Shown here: piece by piece, positions 1 to 11,272 of the stretch
How the letters are laid out: every line of letters starts with the position of its first letter
Position numbering within the stretch: position 1 is the stretch's first letter
Notes under the pieces: model-generated
The model's input: only the letters and a program-made list of their open reading frames with translations
What the model was told of the DNA's origin: nothing
Databases searched by the model: none
Source: Aplysia californica
Taxonomy: Eukaryota; Mollusca; Gastropoda; Aplysiida; Aplysiidae
Assembly: GCF_000002075.1 (NCBI RefSeq)
Contig: NW_004797481.1
Coordinates: 211,775-275,774, forward strand
DNA length: 64,000 nt
Reading direction: 5' to 3'
Made by a program: the position numbers and the translations under genes

Positions 1-37
<37 letters not shown>
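1..37. repeat. (GA)n microsatellite
   Basis: An uninterrupted GA dinucleotide run at the window edge. A second purine-rich GA/GGGG patch lies at about 270-340. No gene signal accompanies either. Confidence 0.95.
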
Positions 38-38
<1 letters not shown>

Positions 39-340
39 AAAATCAAGAGAAAGAGAAGTGGCGGGGAGATTTTAAAAAAGAGAGTAATAGACTGGCTGGC
101 GTGTTTTACGCCCTCATCGACATGGTTCTTATCATAATTAAAGGAGGCAGCTGTCCCGACGCTACCGTAAGAACCTAGTCGGACTGGGTAGGATACAACA
201 CTCCAGTAGACGGGAATAATACTCAGTATACTCTCTTTTTTTAATTCCCAGCACGGAATCGAACGCATTAGAGAGAGGAGGGAGAGAGAGAGGGGGGGAG
301 AGAGAGAGAGAGAGGGGGGGGAGAGAAGAGAGGGAGAGGC

Positions 341-392
<52 letters not shown>

Positions 393-397
393 GGACA
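341..397. repeat. (CAGA)n microsatellite
   Basis: About 13 near-perfect CAGA tetranucleotides directly follow the purine-rich block at 270-340. The reading frame that spans them on the other strand is only the repeat translated. Confidence 0.95.
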
Positions 398-511
398 GAG
401 AAGGGGGCGGTGGGGGGGGGAGGATTGGTCGTTGAGCTAAATGATTGTAACGTGTCGACCTGGGGACGCAATACTGCAGTCAGAAACTCCACAACGATGG
501 TAAAGAAATAG

Positions 512-726
512 TATGGGTTTAACGCCCCTGTCAACACTATTAGATTATTTTAAGAGGCGGGACTTCCGAGTTTAACGTCCATCTCTAAAAGGACCGAGCC
601 AAAATGGGCATTTCGTGTGAAGTGCCTTTCCCAAGGACACAACTTCCGACAGGGCTGAGGCTCGAACCCGCACCCGCAACCTCTTGATTACGAGTCCGGT
701 AGCCTAACCACTAGGCTACCGGCGCC
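512..726 (-). mobile_element. tRNA-derived SINE (family 1, short-tail form) with 18-bp target duplication
   Basis: Read on the - strand, the element starts with a tRNA-like head: box A 'gcctagtggttag', box B 'gggttcgagcc'. It continues with a central core containing 'tgtccttgggaaaggcac' and ends in a tail with 'ggggcgttaaaccc'. Flanking copies of 'acgatggtaaagaaatag' at 494-511 and 727-744 are identical over 18 bp, which fixes both ends and shows insertion by target-primed reverse transcription. The head and core recur at 31119-31475 and 41516-41865 with a different tail. The near-perfect duplication suggests a fairly young insertion. Confidence 0.9.
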
Positions 727-1045
727 ACGATGGTAAAGAAATAGAATATATCCGTTTGCTTAAGGAGAAGCGACATACCAGTTATAATTCCATCTTCATA
801 ACCATCAGCCTTTCTATCCCAGCTCAGGAGTAGATGCCACCAACAAGAGTTCCCCAAGCACTTCTGTCATGAGAGGTAGTCTCCATCTCTGTCTAGCGTA
901 CCCCATCTACTTAAGGCCCGAATCTGAGTTTCTCCTCCAAGTAGGCCTACTTTTAGGTCTTCTTTTCTTCCACTTTTCTTGTGGATTCCAAAGGCTTGGG
1001 GGTAATGTTGAAACTTGAGATGACAACTTGGCAATTTCACTGTTA

Positions 1046-1187
1046 TACGGGGTGCCCACTACGGCTGGATCGGGCCGATCGCCCGACTCAATCGCCTGAA
1101 ACTGAAAACAAACACGTTTGTTTTTTAGGCGATCGAGTCGGGCGATTGGCCCGATTGGCCGATCCCAGCCGTAGTGAGCACCCCGTA
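1046..1187. mobile_element. 142-bp hairpin MITE with TTA target duplication
   Basis: Almost the whole element is one inverted repeat. The left arm begins 'tacggggtgcccactacgg' and the right arm is its near-perfect complement, with a central loop around 1105-1130. TTA flanks both ends (1043-1045 and 1188-1190). A 3-bp TTA duplication fits PIF/Harbinger-type integration, but the terminal bases are not diagnostic, so the superfamily is inferred only. Confidence 0.85.
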
Positions 1188-1197
1188 TTAGGATAAA

Positions 1198-1640
1198 TCA
1201 TGATCTACCATCATAACTCATGCAATAAATTAATTATTTATCTCAACTATGCTACAAACACGCCTCCTAGACCTCATCAATGATGAACTGTAGATCCTGA
1301 GAATAGACGATCAAAGATTGCACCCAAAGGAAGAAGTCAAATGCCAGTCTCAGTGTGGAGAAGGACAAATTACTATCACAAGGTATAGCCAAAGACCCCT
1401 AACAGTCCATTGTGGGACCAACATAAGCCACGATTAAACTTCTCATCTAGAGAAAGATCACTCATACGCCTTAACGTCAATGACAATATTGGTCTATCGT
1501 ACTTCCCAATAAATCTAATCATACTTTTCTGCTGTCTTGTCGACAATAAAAGTACATTTTGTTTATACCGTACTTAGACCGCCAGACCCATGATGTGAGA
1601 CCCGTCTTCCAGTATATCTGTTTTGGGTTTAATAGCCAAA
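1198..1640. other. No recognisable feature
   Basis: AT-rich sequence between the hairpin MITE and the LINE. I see no coding, RNA or repeat signal here. Confidence 0.5.
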
Positions 1641-1779
1641 ACGTTAGAACACTACCGTAAAAGAAAGAAAAAAGAGTGAACTAAAACACAAGGTTGTCCC
1701 TCTGAAAGCTAAAAGCCCAAGATTGCGTGCAATAAATAACTTTATGTATTTCGAAAATTCCCCATGAGAAGGGGAAAAA

Positions 1780-4300
1780 ACGTGCTTCCTCTCTTTCTCT
1801 TTCCTTGTATGGTTCCTTGCAGGATTGTTTTTGGCAAGTCCTGTGGATCTTGTGACATGCACATACCATTTTAGTTTTCGTCTTTTCACTGTGGTCAGTA
1901 GATCTTCATATTGCTCCATTGTGTTGGTGATTCTCTTTCGTACTTCAGCATTTGAAACGTGGTCTTTGTACGAGATGTCAAGGAGTCTGCGGTAACATCT
2001 CATCTCTGTGGTCTGAATCTTTTTCTCTAATTCTGCTGTTAGTGTCCATGATTCGCAGGCGTATAAAAATATTGAGATGACCAGAGAGCGCATTAGTCTA
2101 ATTTTTTAACTGTGCGTGATGTTTCTGTCCCTCCAAATTGGCTTCAGTTTTGGCAGCGCAGCTGTTGTTTGCGCGATTCTGGAGAGAATTTCTGGTCTTG
2201 AGCCTTCATCTGAGACGATAGATCAGAGGTATTTGAAGCTGTTGACGGTCTCAAGTTTCTCGCCCCTGACTTTGATGTCCGTATTGATGCCATTGGTGTT
2301 ATTGGTCAGTAGCTTGGTTTTCTCGGCACTGATCTCCATGCCGTAGGCTGCTGATGTTGTGTCCAGCCGCTCCACTAGTGTGGCGAGCTCCTGTTCTTCT
2401 CCTGCTAATCCATCGATGTCATCGGCAAAACGCAAGTTAGTGATTGTCCTGCCTCCAATACTGATTGTTCCATTGTAGTCTTCCAGAGTGTCAGTCATGA
2501 TTCGTTCTAGGAAGATGTTGAAGAGAGTTGGAGAGAGCAAACAGCTTTGCCTCACCCCGACCGTTGTCCTGAACCAATCCCCCATGCTGCCATTAAGATA
2601 GACTGCGCTGCAGGCCTTGTCATATAGTTGTTGTATGACGTTGATCAGGTTGGCGTTGATGTTATATTTCCTCATGGTTGCCCATAAGGCTGCATGCCAG
2701 ACCCTGTCGAAGGCCTTTTTAAAATCCACAAAGATATGGTATAGGTTTTACCTCTCGCACAGTATTCTAGGTTGAAGATCTGTTCTGTTGTGCTGCGTCT
2801 TGCTCTAAAGCCTGCCTGCTCTTCGGCAATGATCTTCTCTGCCTGTGGTTTCAATCTGTTCAGCATTATCTTCAACATAACCTTACTGGGGGTGGAATAT
2901 TAGACTGATGGTGCGGTATTTCTGACATAGTTGCAGGTTACCTTTCTTGAGGAGTGTAATCACCAGTGATTGTGTCCACGGTGTTGGCCACTTTCCTGTC
3001 CACCAGATGTTGTTGCAGATGACAGTCAGAGCGCTAATCATGTCCTTTCCCCCTGCCTCTATCAATTCTCCTGGGATGTTGCCCACTCCAGCTGATTTCC
3101 CCTTCTTCAGTGATTTAACTGCTGCTTAACTTCTTCTCGAAGGATTGGGTGGTTATCGATGTTGGTTGCTGGGGGAACGTTTAGAATCTCGGGGTTTCCC
3201 GTGGCTTTGTAGCTGTACAATTCTGAGCAGTATTCTGTCCATCTTTTTAAAATGTCTTGTTCCTCTGTCAGGCATTTTCCTTGTTTGTCTTGAATGGTGG
3301 TGGTGCGCCCTTCTTTAGTGCATGTCAGGTCTTTTACTAATTGATATGCTTTTTTGCTGTTGTTTGTCCTCAGGCTGCTTTCGATTATTTGGCATTGTTC
3401 CTCGATCCAATTTTCTTTTGCCCTTTTCATCATCATCATCATCATCATCAATGCCTTTCACCCCTGGCAGGGTATAGGCCACATACAAGCTCCTTCCATT
3501 TATCACTGTCCTGAGCCATCCTTCCAAGCTCGTTCCAAGTGAGCTTCATTTCTCTCATGTCCCTTTCCACGCATCTCCTCCATGTTTCCCGTGGCCTACC
3601 CCTGCCTCGTGCTCCCTGGGGGTTCCACTGCAGTGACTGTCTTGTGATGTTTCCGCTGGGCTTTCTTAAGGTGTGTCCCATCCATCGCCACTTTCTTAGT
3701 CCTATTTCTACTTCTATATCCTTTTGTCCTGTCCTTTCCCACAGCTCTTCATTTCTTATTCTATCCTGCCACTTAATTCTTAAAATACTCCTCATACATC
3801 TGTTGATGAAAGTCTGGACCTTATTCAGTACTGTCTTCGTTGTCTTCCAAGTTTCGCAGCCGTAGAGGAGCACAGACTTGACGTTGGAGTTGAAAAGTCG
3901 AATCTTGGTGCGCAGTGAGATGTTGCTTGCTTTCCAGACTTTTGATAATTGCTTGAAGGCTGACCTTGCCTTGGCGGTTCTTGCTTTAACATCTGCCTCG
4001 GTTCCACCTTTACCAATTGATGACACTTCCAAGGTAGGTAAAGGAGTCCACTTCTTCAAGGGGAGTGTCTTCCACTGTCACAGCAAGGTTTGAAACTTTT
4101 CCTAGCTTCACTACTTTTGACTTGCCTGGATGTATACGTAGCCCTTTTCATACTTGTTTTAATTTTTTGGCTGACTGCTCTGTACTCCTTTGCACCATCT
4201 GGTTGCTTCTTTTTCTCCTTTAGTTCTCTCCTTTTGTCACACAGGTTAAGGATGTCAGTTATGACCCAGGGCTTATTGACTCGTCGGCTTCATTTAATGT
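1780..4300 (-). mobile_element. RTE-clade LINE, decayed, interrupted by a younger LINE
   Basis: Reading on the - strand from 4300 to 1780 gives three parts of one RTE (BovB-like) polyprotein. The endonuclease-RT linker is at 4300-4141 and resumes at 3430-3107 with 'KENWIEEQCQ' and 'KAYQLVKDL'. The RT core at 3086-2223 has 'DFKKAFDRVWHAALWATMRK', 'GVRQSCLLSPTLFNIFLE' and the catalytic 'FADDID'. The C-terminal region at 2093-1790 has 'YACESWTLTAELEKKIQ' and 'EMRCYRRLLDISYKDHV'. The frame is broken in several places, the endonuclease domain is missing, and the 3' end is lost after about 1790. RTE elements encode an AP endonuclease and a reverse transcriptase; this copy cannot move by itself. Confidence 0.9.
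3431..4140 (-). mobile_element. 5'-truncated RTE-like LINE inserted in the older LINE, 11-bp target duplication
   Basis: On the - strand this encodes the C-terminal ~230 aa of a second RTE-like polyprotein: 'EEVDSFTYLGSV', 'GGTEADVKARTAKARSAF', 'LLYGCETWKTTKTVLNKVQ', 'GRGRPRETWRRCVERDM', ending 'GLYPARGERH'. The last 203 codons are open. The 3' end is a (CAT)n tract at 3431-3448. The flanks at 3420-3430 and 4141-4151 are identical ('gcccttttcat'), so the insertion boundaries are exact and the host is the older LINE's linker. One frame change lies near the 5' side, after 'TYLGSV'. The tail is long and the target repeat perfect, so this copy is clearly younger than its host. Confidence 0.92.
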
Positions 4301-4393
4301 TTCGTTCTACAAAAGGGCTACCGTACCACGAGAGTTGCGTTCGGTAGGATAAATTCCCTTTTTGGGCAATTAGCACTAAATATCGTGTGGTAA

Positions 4394-5012
4394 ACAATTC
4401 GTGGCGCGACTTATATTGCCAAATATCTCTTCAACTATCAAAAATAGGTTCTCCAATTTTGGCACAATTGTATCAATTTGTCATAACAGACCTACTTTTT
4501 TGTAAACCCCTGCCAGATGTATTCTAGAAAATTCCTTAATAAATACTAATTTAAAAAATCCAAGAGCGTGATTTCTACAGATGTTTTAATGTTTACAGCT
4601 GGGGCAATATTGCTTTTCATGTTTTTTCTTATGGGGACATTATACTTATTGAACGCATGTTTTGAGAACCATTCGTGCAAAAAAAAAATGTGTTCACTAT
4701 AAAAGTAATTTCTTGTAACAAGTTTTGCAAGTAAAAATTGTTATTGATGAGCTGTGACGTAGGCCATATGCATATGCAAAATGTGTGTCATGAGAAGCGG
4801 GAAGTGCTGTGAACAATACCATTTTTCGTGTGACAGAGATTTCTAATAGTTTATATAAGTTTATGAAGAAAAGTTTTTTTTAATCTAGCCGCGATTGTCT
4901 GGTAAAAATATGATTTGTTCAGACAAATTGGTACAAACTGCTGTGCAAAGTATGGATGACATTGACTCCCCCATTAAAAAGATATTTGAGGATGAGTTGC
5001 GCCACGAATTTT
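4394..5012. mobile_element. ~620-bp foldback element
   Basis: 'aattcgtggcgcgac' at 4396-4410 faces its complement 'gttgcgccacgaatt' at 4996-5010. The similarity extends about 25 bp further inward with scattered mismatches (CAAATATCT on one side, AAATATCTT complemented on the other). It has no coding capacity and no clear target duplication. Confidence 0.55.
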
Positions 5013-5034
5013 TGACTGCACTATATAGACTAAA

Positions 5035-5790
5035 TAAACCTTAGCCCGCGGGCCAGATCCAACCCGCAAGTAATCAGTATTCTGACCCGGCACCATGGGC
5101 ACAAATAACTTGAAAGATACATAATATCACCGCAGTACGTACGTTATCCGCGTGTGGAACAAAATTTAAAAAACTCCGGTCTTAAGGCATTAATTTAACG
5201 CCTAAGCACGATCTTTGAAATCAGCTTTTCCACTTTAATTAATTTGCATAAGTAATTCAAGACAAATTAAATATAAATTGTAACAATCAAGAGGCTTATG
5301 GCTTATAAGACCCGTTTTCGACAAATAAAAAGGTCGTTTGTTATTGTTTGGGGTTTTTTTTTTACTACCGGTATCTGAATGCTCCAATCGCGGAAAACGA
5401 AATGCACTGACATAGTAGCCTATGTGTAGCGTGCAAGGACTTGCGGTCACCAAAATGATTTTTATGAACTAGATCTATAGATCTATAATCTACAGTGCAT
5501 ATTAATTAAACGTGCATGTTCCAACTTTAATACATAATTTGAAGACATGTGATAAATTATGTGTGTTGTCAACATTTTGTGTATGTTTTGTGTGTATTGA
5601 TAAATCAAATGGTGGCATGATTTTCTTTCAAATGTAATATTAAGTGTATTGCATGGAACAAAATATAATCTAGTTATTGAGCCCGCGTTCTGTATTTTCT
5701 CTGTTAACCGGACATTTTCCCAAAAAAAAGTTTGGCGACCACAAGGAGGAAACAAGGCCCTTGGGTGATCTCTGCTCTAGCCATAGATGT
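5035..5790. mobile_element. hAT-like non-autonomous remnant (tentative)
   Basis: 'gcccgcgggccagatc' at 5044-5059 is the kind of subterminal sequence common in Charlie-like hAT elements. 'gatctctgctctag' near 5767-5780 resembles the facing hAT end. No transposase is encoded and no 8-bp duplication was found, so this rests on motif resemblance. Confidence 0.3.
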
Positions 5791-6430
5791 ACACTATAGT
5801 AACGTTTAAAATGAGATAACTCTATGGCTCTAGGCCTAGCCTACCAAGGCCAATCGTTGACCTATAATTCCAAAGTGAAGAAAAACTAAGGGACGCAACT
5901 ATAATTTATTTTATTCCAAAAGAAAATCATAGTTCCTTTTCCTGTCACCCCTTAGGCCTACCAAACTAAATCGAAAGTTGGTTGGGTGCCTGAGCATGTC
6001 AGAGAATCAGAAAGGACAAGCGGCGCCTGTTTCAATTTCAAGCTTCTTGAACTATTGAGCTTACATATTATATTATTGTAATCTTATTCTTTTGGTGGGA
6101 AAATAGGTAAGCCCATATTGACTGTCTGTGGCGTATAGTAATTGTTTACTTTCTCGCGTTTAATCCCGGGGGAGGACTTCCGTAACGAGCGAACGCTCTG
6201 AACTCTAGAATCTATGAATATCAGTACGGATGCCTGAAGTAAAGCCACACTGGTATGTCAGACCTACTTGATATCTAGGCTACCTACAAATGATGGACTA
6301 AACAAAGATAGTAGGCCAGACCAGGGCTACTTTTGGTGAATGTACACTGTAACACTGTCAAGTCTCGCCACACGGTATCAATACTGCTGCTCTCTGAGTC
6401 TCAACTGGCACTGTCACCATGAGTAAGCCT
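5791..6430. other. No recognisable feature
   Basis: Unannotated sequence without open frames of note. I see only short AT-rich patches. Confidence 0.5.
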
Positions 6431-6670
6431 TTCGGCGATTTTGTAGTTTCGTTCGTTAAAGTCAAGAGTAGGAGGGGTTTCGGGGGGGCATGCTCCCCTG
6501 AATTTTTATCCTTATAATTTGATGTTTTGCAGTTTTAGGGTGCATCCCTGCTCTTTGTGTAGCCTATTTCAAATAGTATTTGGTCACCAAGACTTCTGGA
6601 TTTCTTCTCTGGATGTAACAAATGGATCATGGACTTAAACGAACGGAACTACAAAATCACCAGCCTTTCT
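6425..6670. mobile_element. ~240-bp foldback MITE
   Basis: 'gattttgtagtttcgttcg' on the left arm (6434-6463) is matched in inverted form on the right arm at 6632-6661 with about two mismatches. A smaller palindrome, 'ggggggcatgctcccc', lies inside and recurs at about 6940-6960. Non-coding; target duplication not seen. Confidence 0.6.
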
Positions 6671-7163
6671 TCCTTCTTAATTAAGAATTTTTTTATGGGG
6701 GCCTTCCGTTGTGATCCTCCCATTTCCATAAAATTGAGTAACCTTACCCAATATATTACAGCCAGATGACTAGATCAAGATCTAGAGAATCTAGAGATAT
6801 GATCTAGGTGATCTTATACTTTAGGGTGCTTTTTCGGTAGTTCCCACCCCCCTTATTTGAGCCTAGATCTACATGTCTAGATCTAGACGTTTGATGTGCG
6901 GCGAGCTAAGATATCAAACCTAATACTGCAAAACATTCAGGGGGGCATGTCCCCTGAAACCCCCCACCATATTTTTATGCCCCCCTGATCTTAGCTTGCA
7001 GGCTAGAGACTAGAGGTCTATCTATCTGTCTATCTATCTATCTAGATCTAGAGCTATTTATCCCGCCACACACCACACACTACACATACATACACGCGCG
7101 CGAGCGGACCTCTAGCCTATGATAGCTTAGATAAAATCAATTGAAGAATTTAATGTGCTAAAG
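6671..7163. repeat. AGATCT-rich and (TATC)n patches
   Basis: Short runs of 'tctagatctaga' at 6778-6895 and a TATC tetranucleotide run at 7018-7048 sit in otherwise featureless sequence. A short inverted pair, 'gagctaagat' with 'atcttagctt', brackets 6900-6998. Confidence 0.6.
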
Positions 7164-7165
7164 TA

Positions 7166-8028
7166 CAGTCGAACCTGCCTTAACGGAAACCTGTGTGTAA
7201 AACGGAAACCTGTCTTAACGGAATCTCCACACTTCCCCCTTGATATATTCCTCTTTAATTTCCTGTATAAAACGGAAACCTGTCCAACGCGGAAACGGAC
7301 AGAAAAATCCGCTCCCTTCTGAGGGTTTCATCTGTCTAAGAGGGAAAATGCTTTGCCCGCTAAGCCCTGATTTGAAACAAAACTCGCCAGTTTGGTCCCG
7401 CTGGCTCTAAACTAAACTTAACGCCATAGCTGTGCCGCTGGACGAAGAAATGGAGTGTAGGGGTGGAATTTGGGGGTAGATGTGACCCCATCATGTGAAC
7501 CCTGAGCAACACAGATGGTCAGTGTGGTGTGTGGGTGTGAAATCTCACGACTGCCCTTGAGATTCTTGAGTAGTGAGCCACAACGGAAACTTTCCTGGGT
7601 AGCTAGAAGCCAGAGGTGTGAAATAAGATTGATCAATGCCTGCCGTCCTGATCGTACGGTCAGATGAGAAAAGAGTTCCTCGAATCGTTGTTACAATGAT
7701 GGCAGTGAGGGGTGGCATTGGTGGGTGGAAGCAAAGGAGATGTTCAAACGTTTCTGTTTTTAATTGGTAAAACAATGGTCCTATGAAAGGCAAGCACTGG
7801 TGGTAAGTGGATAAGTAAGACTGACACATGTCATTATCAGACAGGATAGCAATTGAGAGGTGTGAATTTTTTACCACTGCTTGCCGATCGGGCAAGCGAT
7901 CCTTGATCCCACTGGCTGGGCCTTTGACCCCCCCCACACCCCGAGCTCCATCTCTCCCTAAATTCCCCTGTCTAAGACGGAATTTTTTTCTGGCTCCCTT
8001 GCGATTCCGTCTTACACAGGTTCAACTG
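7166..8028. mobile_element. Pogo/Tigger-like MITE, copy 1 (863 bp)
   Basis: The termini are 'cagtcgaacctg' on the left and the inverted 'caggttcaactg' on the right, both flanked by TA (7164-7165, 8029-8030). CAGT...AACC ends with a TA duplication are typical of pogo/Tigger elements. Several 'acggaaacctg' subterminal repeats follow the left end. The interior encodes no transposase. A second copy in opposite orientation is at 12692-13511. Confidence 0.85.
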
Positions 8029-8034
8029 TATAAG

Positions 8035-8435
8035 ATCGCTGATGACTAGATCTAGAAAATCCTATTGTAACTTTAATAGAGTTAAAAGATACTTTGTCAA
8101 GTTCTTGAGGAGCTGAGTGACTACTAACTATGAAATAGAGTATTGAATGGAGGTGTAAGGGTTAGGGTTAAGGCTAGGATTTGGGTGTGGGTTTGTGTTA
8201 GGGTTAGGCTAGGTCTTTTCTTTACTGTGTTTGTTGTAGATCTAGTGGTCGCTCGTTACGGAAGTCCTTCCACTTCCATCTTGAGCGTTGGGTGAGATAA
8301 CTATGAGATATATAGAGGAAATGTTCAGCACTTCTCTTGGTCTTGGAGTTTAAAGCGATCTTCTTTATTATCATTTTAATATAATAGAAATATGGACCTT
8401 TAATTTTTTTAAGAGCAATGACTGGAATACCAGTC
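8035..8435. other. Intergenic; short telomere-like patch
   Basis: At 8157-8212 there are several degenerate TTAGGG/TTAGGC words, including two exact 'gggttaggg' type matches. The rest shows nothing I can assign. Confidence 0.4.
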
Positions 8436-8492
8436 ATTTCGTCACACCGGTGCAGTCAAGACGTCACAGTCATCTCGTCACACTCCAAATCC

Positions 8493-9024
8493 TGGAGGCT
8501 CTCGTGGCCTAGAGGTTAAGGTGTTGGCCTCTCATTCAAAGGTCCCGGGTTCGAATCGATGTAGCGACCGAAAAATTGTCTTCTCTAAAATTGTCTCCTT
8601 TCGCCTCCTTTCCTGCTCTCTAGCAATGTTCTGTTGTCTGCTTTCGTTTCCACTTTCTGCCCCCACCCCATCACCTCCTTTGCCCCCTCCTCTGGGCTCC
8701 TGACTCTTTCTGCAGCCTTTCCACTGCTACTCCTTGGTTCCTCCTTACTGCTGTCTTTCTGCCACACCCCTGATCTTCTGGTAGGAAAAATCTACACCTA
8801 GCCTTCTCAGGCAAGGGCGATAAATCTCAGAGGGCCCGTGTGCAAGTTGCGCACGTTAAAGATCAATTGGTGGTCTAATATCGATAAGAGCAGGCTTTGG
8901 CCGCCACCCGGGCAAAATGCAAAATTTCCTACCCACTGAAAATATTAGGTGTGTCCCACGCGCTCATATGACCTTATGCAGTTGCGAGCTCCGTAAAACA
9001 CTTACCAAAAAAAAAAAAACCACC
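8493..9024 (+). mobile_element. Long tRNA-headed SINE (family 2) with target duplication
   Basis: The head has box A 'gtggcctagaggttaagg' and box B 'gggttcgaatc'. A ~400-bp body follows and the element ends with 'gctcatatgaccttatgc', 'gttgcgag' and an A-rich tail. The flanks 'ccaaatcc' at 8485-8492 and 9025-9032 match (12 bp with one mismatch when extended). The body matches the - strand copy at 30645-31524. The 3' tail is shared with the short family at 49071, 62179 and 62542. Confidence 0.88.
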
Positions 9025-9295
9025 CCAAATCCCTTACTGGTTATTCTCACCCCGTGTGAGTATAAAAATACGATCGACCTCTCTCCCCTGGTGAGACTTG
9101 CCAGCTTTGGCTATTCTCTCCCGGTGTAACAAGACCTGTTTTCCTAATTTCTGAATCCTGGCTATCGGTGTGGATGATCAAATTGACAAAAACATTGAAA
9201 AAATATAATGGTATATATATCTCAAAAGTAACCAATTTGGCAGTCTACAAAGATGCTACGGCTAATTCCCTTTTTGAATCTAGCTGAACGACGCC

Positions 9296-9322
9296 GTCGC
9301 CATTTTGTCTTGCCCGGAAGTG
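9296..9322. promoter_or_regulatory. Paired YY1-like and ETS-like sites, candidate promoter
   Basis: 'gtcgccattttg' (complement of an AAAATGGC YY1-type site) lies 6 bp before 'ccggaagtg', a consensus ETS site. Such pairs mark many animal core promoters. It is 1.9 kb upstream of the first UPF0047 exon and could serve a leader exon of that gene, but it lies inside a repeat-derived block and no leader exon was identified. Confidence 0.3.
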
Positions 9323-9349
9323 TTCTCACTAGATCTAGACTACTCCTTC

Positions 9350-9352
9350 TCC

Positions 9353-9409
<57 letters not shown>
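9350..9409. repeat. (CT)n microsatellite
   Basis: About 28 CT units, nearly uninterrupted, directly downstream of the YY1/ETS-like pair. Confidence 0.95.
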
Positions 9410-9411
<2 letters not shown>

Positions 9412-9750
9412 AATGTCCGCAGACAAAATTGCAAGCTTTCAATGCAAGAGCGCTGGAACGTTTGTTTAAACTACAGAATTCAGTGCTAAAAACTGTAGAA
9501 TTCTGTGGTTTACACTTGATATCACGGTGAATGCACACCTGGTGAGAATAGCCAAAAGGCTCGCCCTTTCACCCTGAGTGAGAGGCCTACAACTGCGCTA
9601 TTCTCACCCCGGGGCTCTGAGAGTCGTCGTGCCTACCCGATGAGGTACACCGTTCATTAAATGTAGACCTATTGACAATATTGACATCTATCGAGTCAGA
9701 TCAACAAAATGTTTAAGTTTTGATAAAAGATTTGTGATTGACAAGATCAT

Positions 9751-10569
9751 CATCATCATCATCCAGTGCCAGATCTGCGACAGACATCGGCGATCATGGT
9801 TTTCCATTCATTCCTTTGCTCGGATGCTCTCAAAAAAGCTACGTTTCCCTGATCTTTCCCTGTTACCCATTTGTTTAGGTTCCCTAAGTATGTTGTTCTG
9901 GGCCTACCCCTGCCTCGCTTGCCCTCAATTTTGCCAGTGAGAGCTAGATGTTCAAGACCCTTTCGTCTATTCAGGTGTCCCAAAAACTGCATTTGTCGTT
10001 TCCTGATTGTTTTTAACATTGAGCGTCCCTCGTGGGCTTCATCCAGCACTACCTTATTTGATTTCTTTTCCTTCCACGATACTCTTAGCAGTCTCCCAAG
10101 AAACCACATTTCTGTTTGCTTCTATTTTGTTTTCGCTGTCTTTAGTGATTGTCCAGCATTCACAGCCATATAGAAGGGTTGACCAAACATAGCATTTCAG
10201 GACTTTCATTTTAGTATTCATTGAGATGTTTCTATTTTTCAGGATTGGGCTCATTTTATTGAAACTAGCCTTAGCCATTGCAGTGCTCCTTTTTGTTTTT
10301 GTGGAGCATTTGGCATCAGATGTTATCATATATATCCTAGATATTTTAACTGTTGGACTTGTTTGATCTTTTCACCTTTGCTAATGAGATTACAACTAGG
10401 ATTTGCTGCTTTTTTGGATATTACCATGCATTCTGTTTTCTTTACATTCAACAATAATCCTTTACGTTCACTTTCTGTTTTACAACAGTATCTAGAAGCA
10501 ATTGAAGGTCCTTTTCGGAGCCTGCTATTAAAACTGTGTCATCTGCATACCTGATGTTATTAATGATGG
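9751..10569 (-). mobile_element. 5'-truncated RTE-clade LINE with (CAT)n tail and 9-bp target duplication
   Basis: Read on the - strand from 10569, the sequence encodes 'RYADDTVLIAGSEKDLQLLL' (the catalytic YADD box), then 'LLYGCECWTITKDSENKI', 'KSNKVVLDEA' and 'GKRGRGRPRTTYLGNL'. This is the RT end and C-terminus of an RTE/BovB-type protein, broken into several frames. The 3' end is a short (CAT)n at 9751-9762. 'caagatcat' at 9742-9750 and 10570-10578 is the target duplication. The target lies in a repeat whose uninterrupted relative is at about 38029-38041. Confidence 0.88.
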
Positions 10570-10579
10570 CAAGATCATA

Positions 10580-11198
10580 ATATTAGTTTTGTTTAAAATA
10601 AAATGGCTTTTATAGAAATGTACTGTTAGAGTTATGATCTTTCTTTTCAAAATTCAGTCTTCTTTCACTGATTGGCACTACATTCTTGTATACTTTTCCA
10701 CATGAATCACAGTACAGAATTGAGAATCTAGAACACAACTATTCTCTGGTGCGATAGCACCTGAAGCTGAGGATCTTCCTTATGTATCAACCACACTTAC
10801 TTCTGGATTTCAGGTTTGCTATGGTGGGCATTCCTCTTGTATTTTTCAGTCTTAACTGTTGCAAAAATGGCATCTTTGTGTCCTTACTACTTATAGTGCC
10901 TTCTGTCCACCCTTCGTTTGTACCAATTTGTCGATTGAGGGTTGGGTACGAAAAAAAAGTAATCACTGGAAGTCCCGATCTGGGAAGAGGCCTTGAAAAT
11001 AAATGTTTGTGTGTCTAGTAGAAGATCAATCTATGACAAAAGCATTCAAAATCAACCATATGCGGCTATATGCCTTAATGATATATATTTACTAGTGCAT
11101 TGCTATCTCTATCTTTCCAATACTTTATATCCTCGTTTCCTGTCTCAGGGCCCTGTGTGCCTTGCAGTGCTGAAGGATGTACTTTTTATCTATTTTAG
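10580..11198. other. Region upstream of the UPF0047 gene
   Basis: AT-rich sequence without recognisable elements. It ends in a polypyrimidine stretch and AG at 11198, so an unseen leader exon may splice to 11199. Confidence 0.4.
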
Positions 11199-11272
11199 GT
11201 CCCCATCAAACTGAGCAACAGCAGGATTGTGTAGTACTTGACACTGACAGTGACATTGTGCGGCTGTGCAGT

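Larger units (their letters stand above)
8440..9615. mobile_element. Decayed foldback element carrying TCATTTCGTCACA end
   Basis: 'gtcatttcgtcacaccggtg' followed by 'gtcatctcgtcacac' at 8440-8485 matches the left part of the element at 36528. After the inserted SINE, sequences at about 9080-9125 and 9535-9590 form a diverged inverted repeat around 'ttggctattctc'. The block continues with 'gtacaccgttcat' (9645) into a segment shared with 36740-36810. Boundaries are uncertain. Confidence 0.45.
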
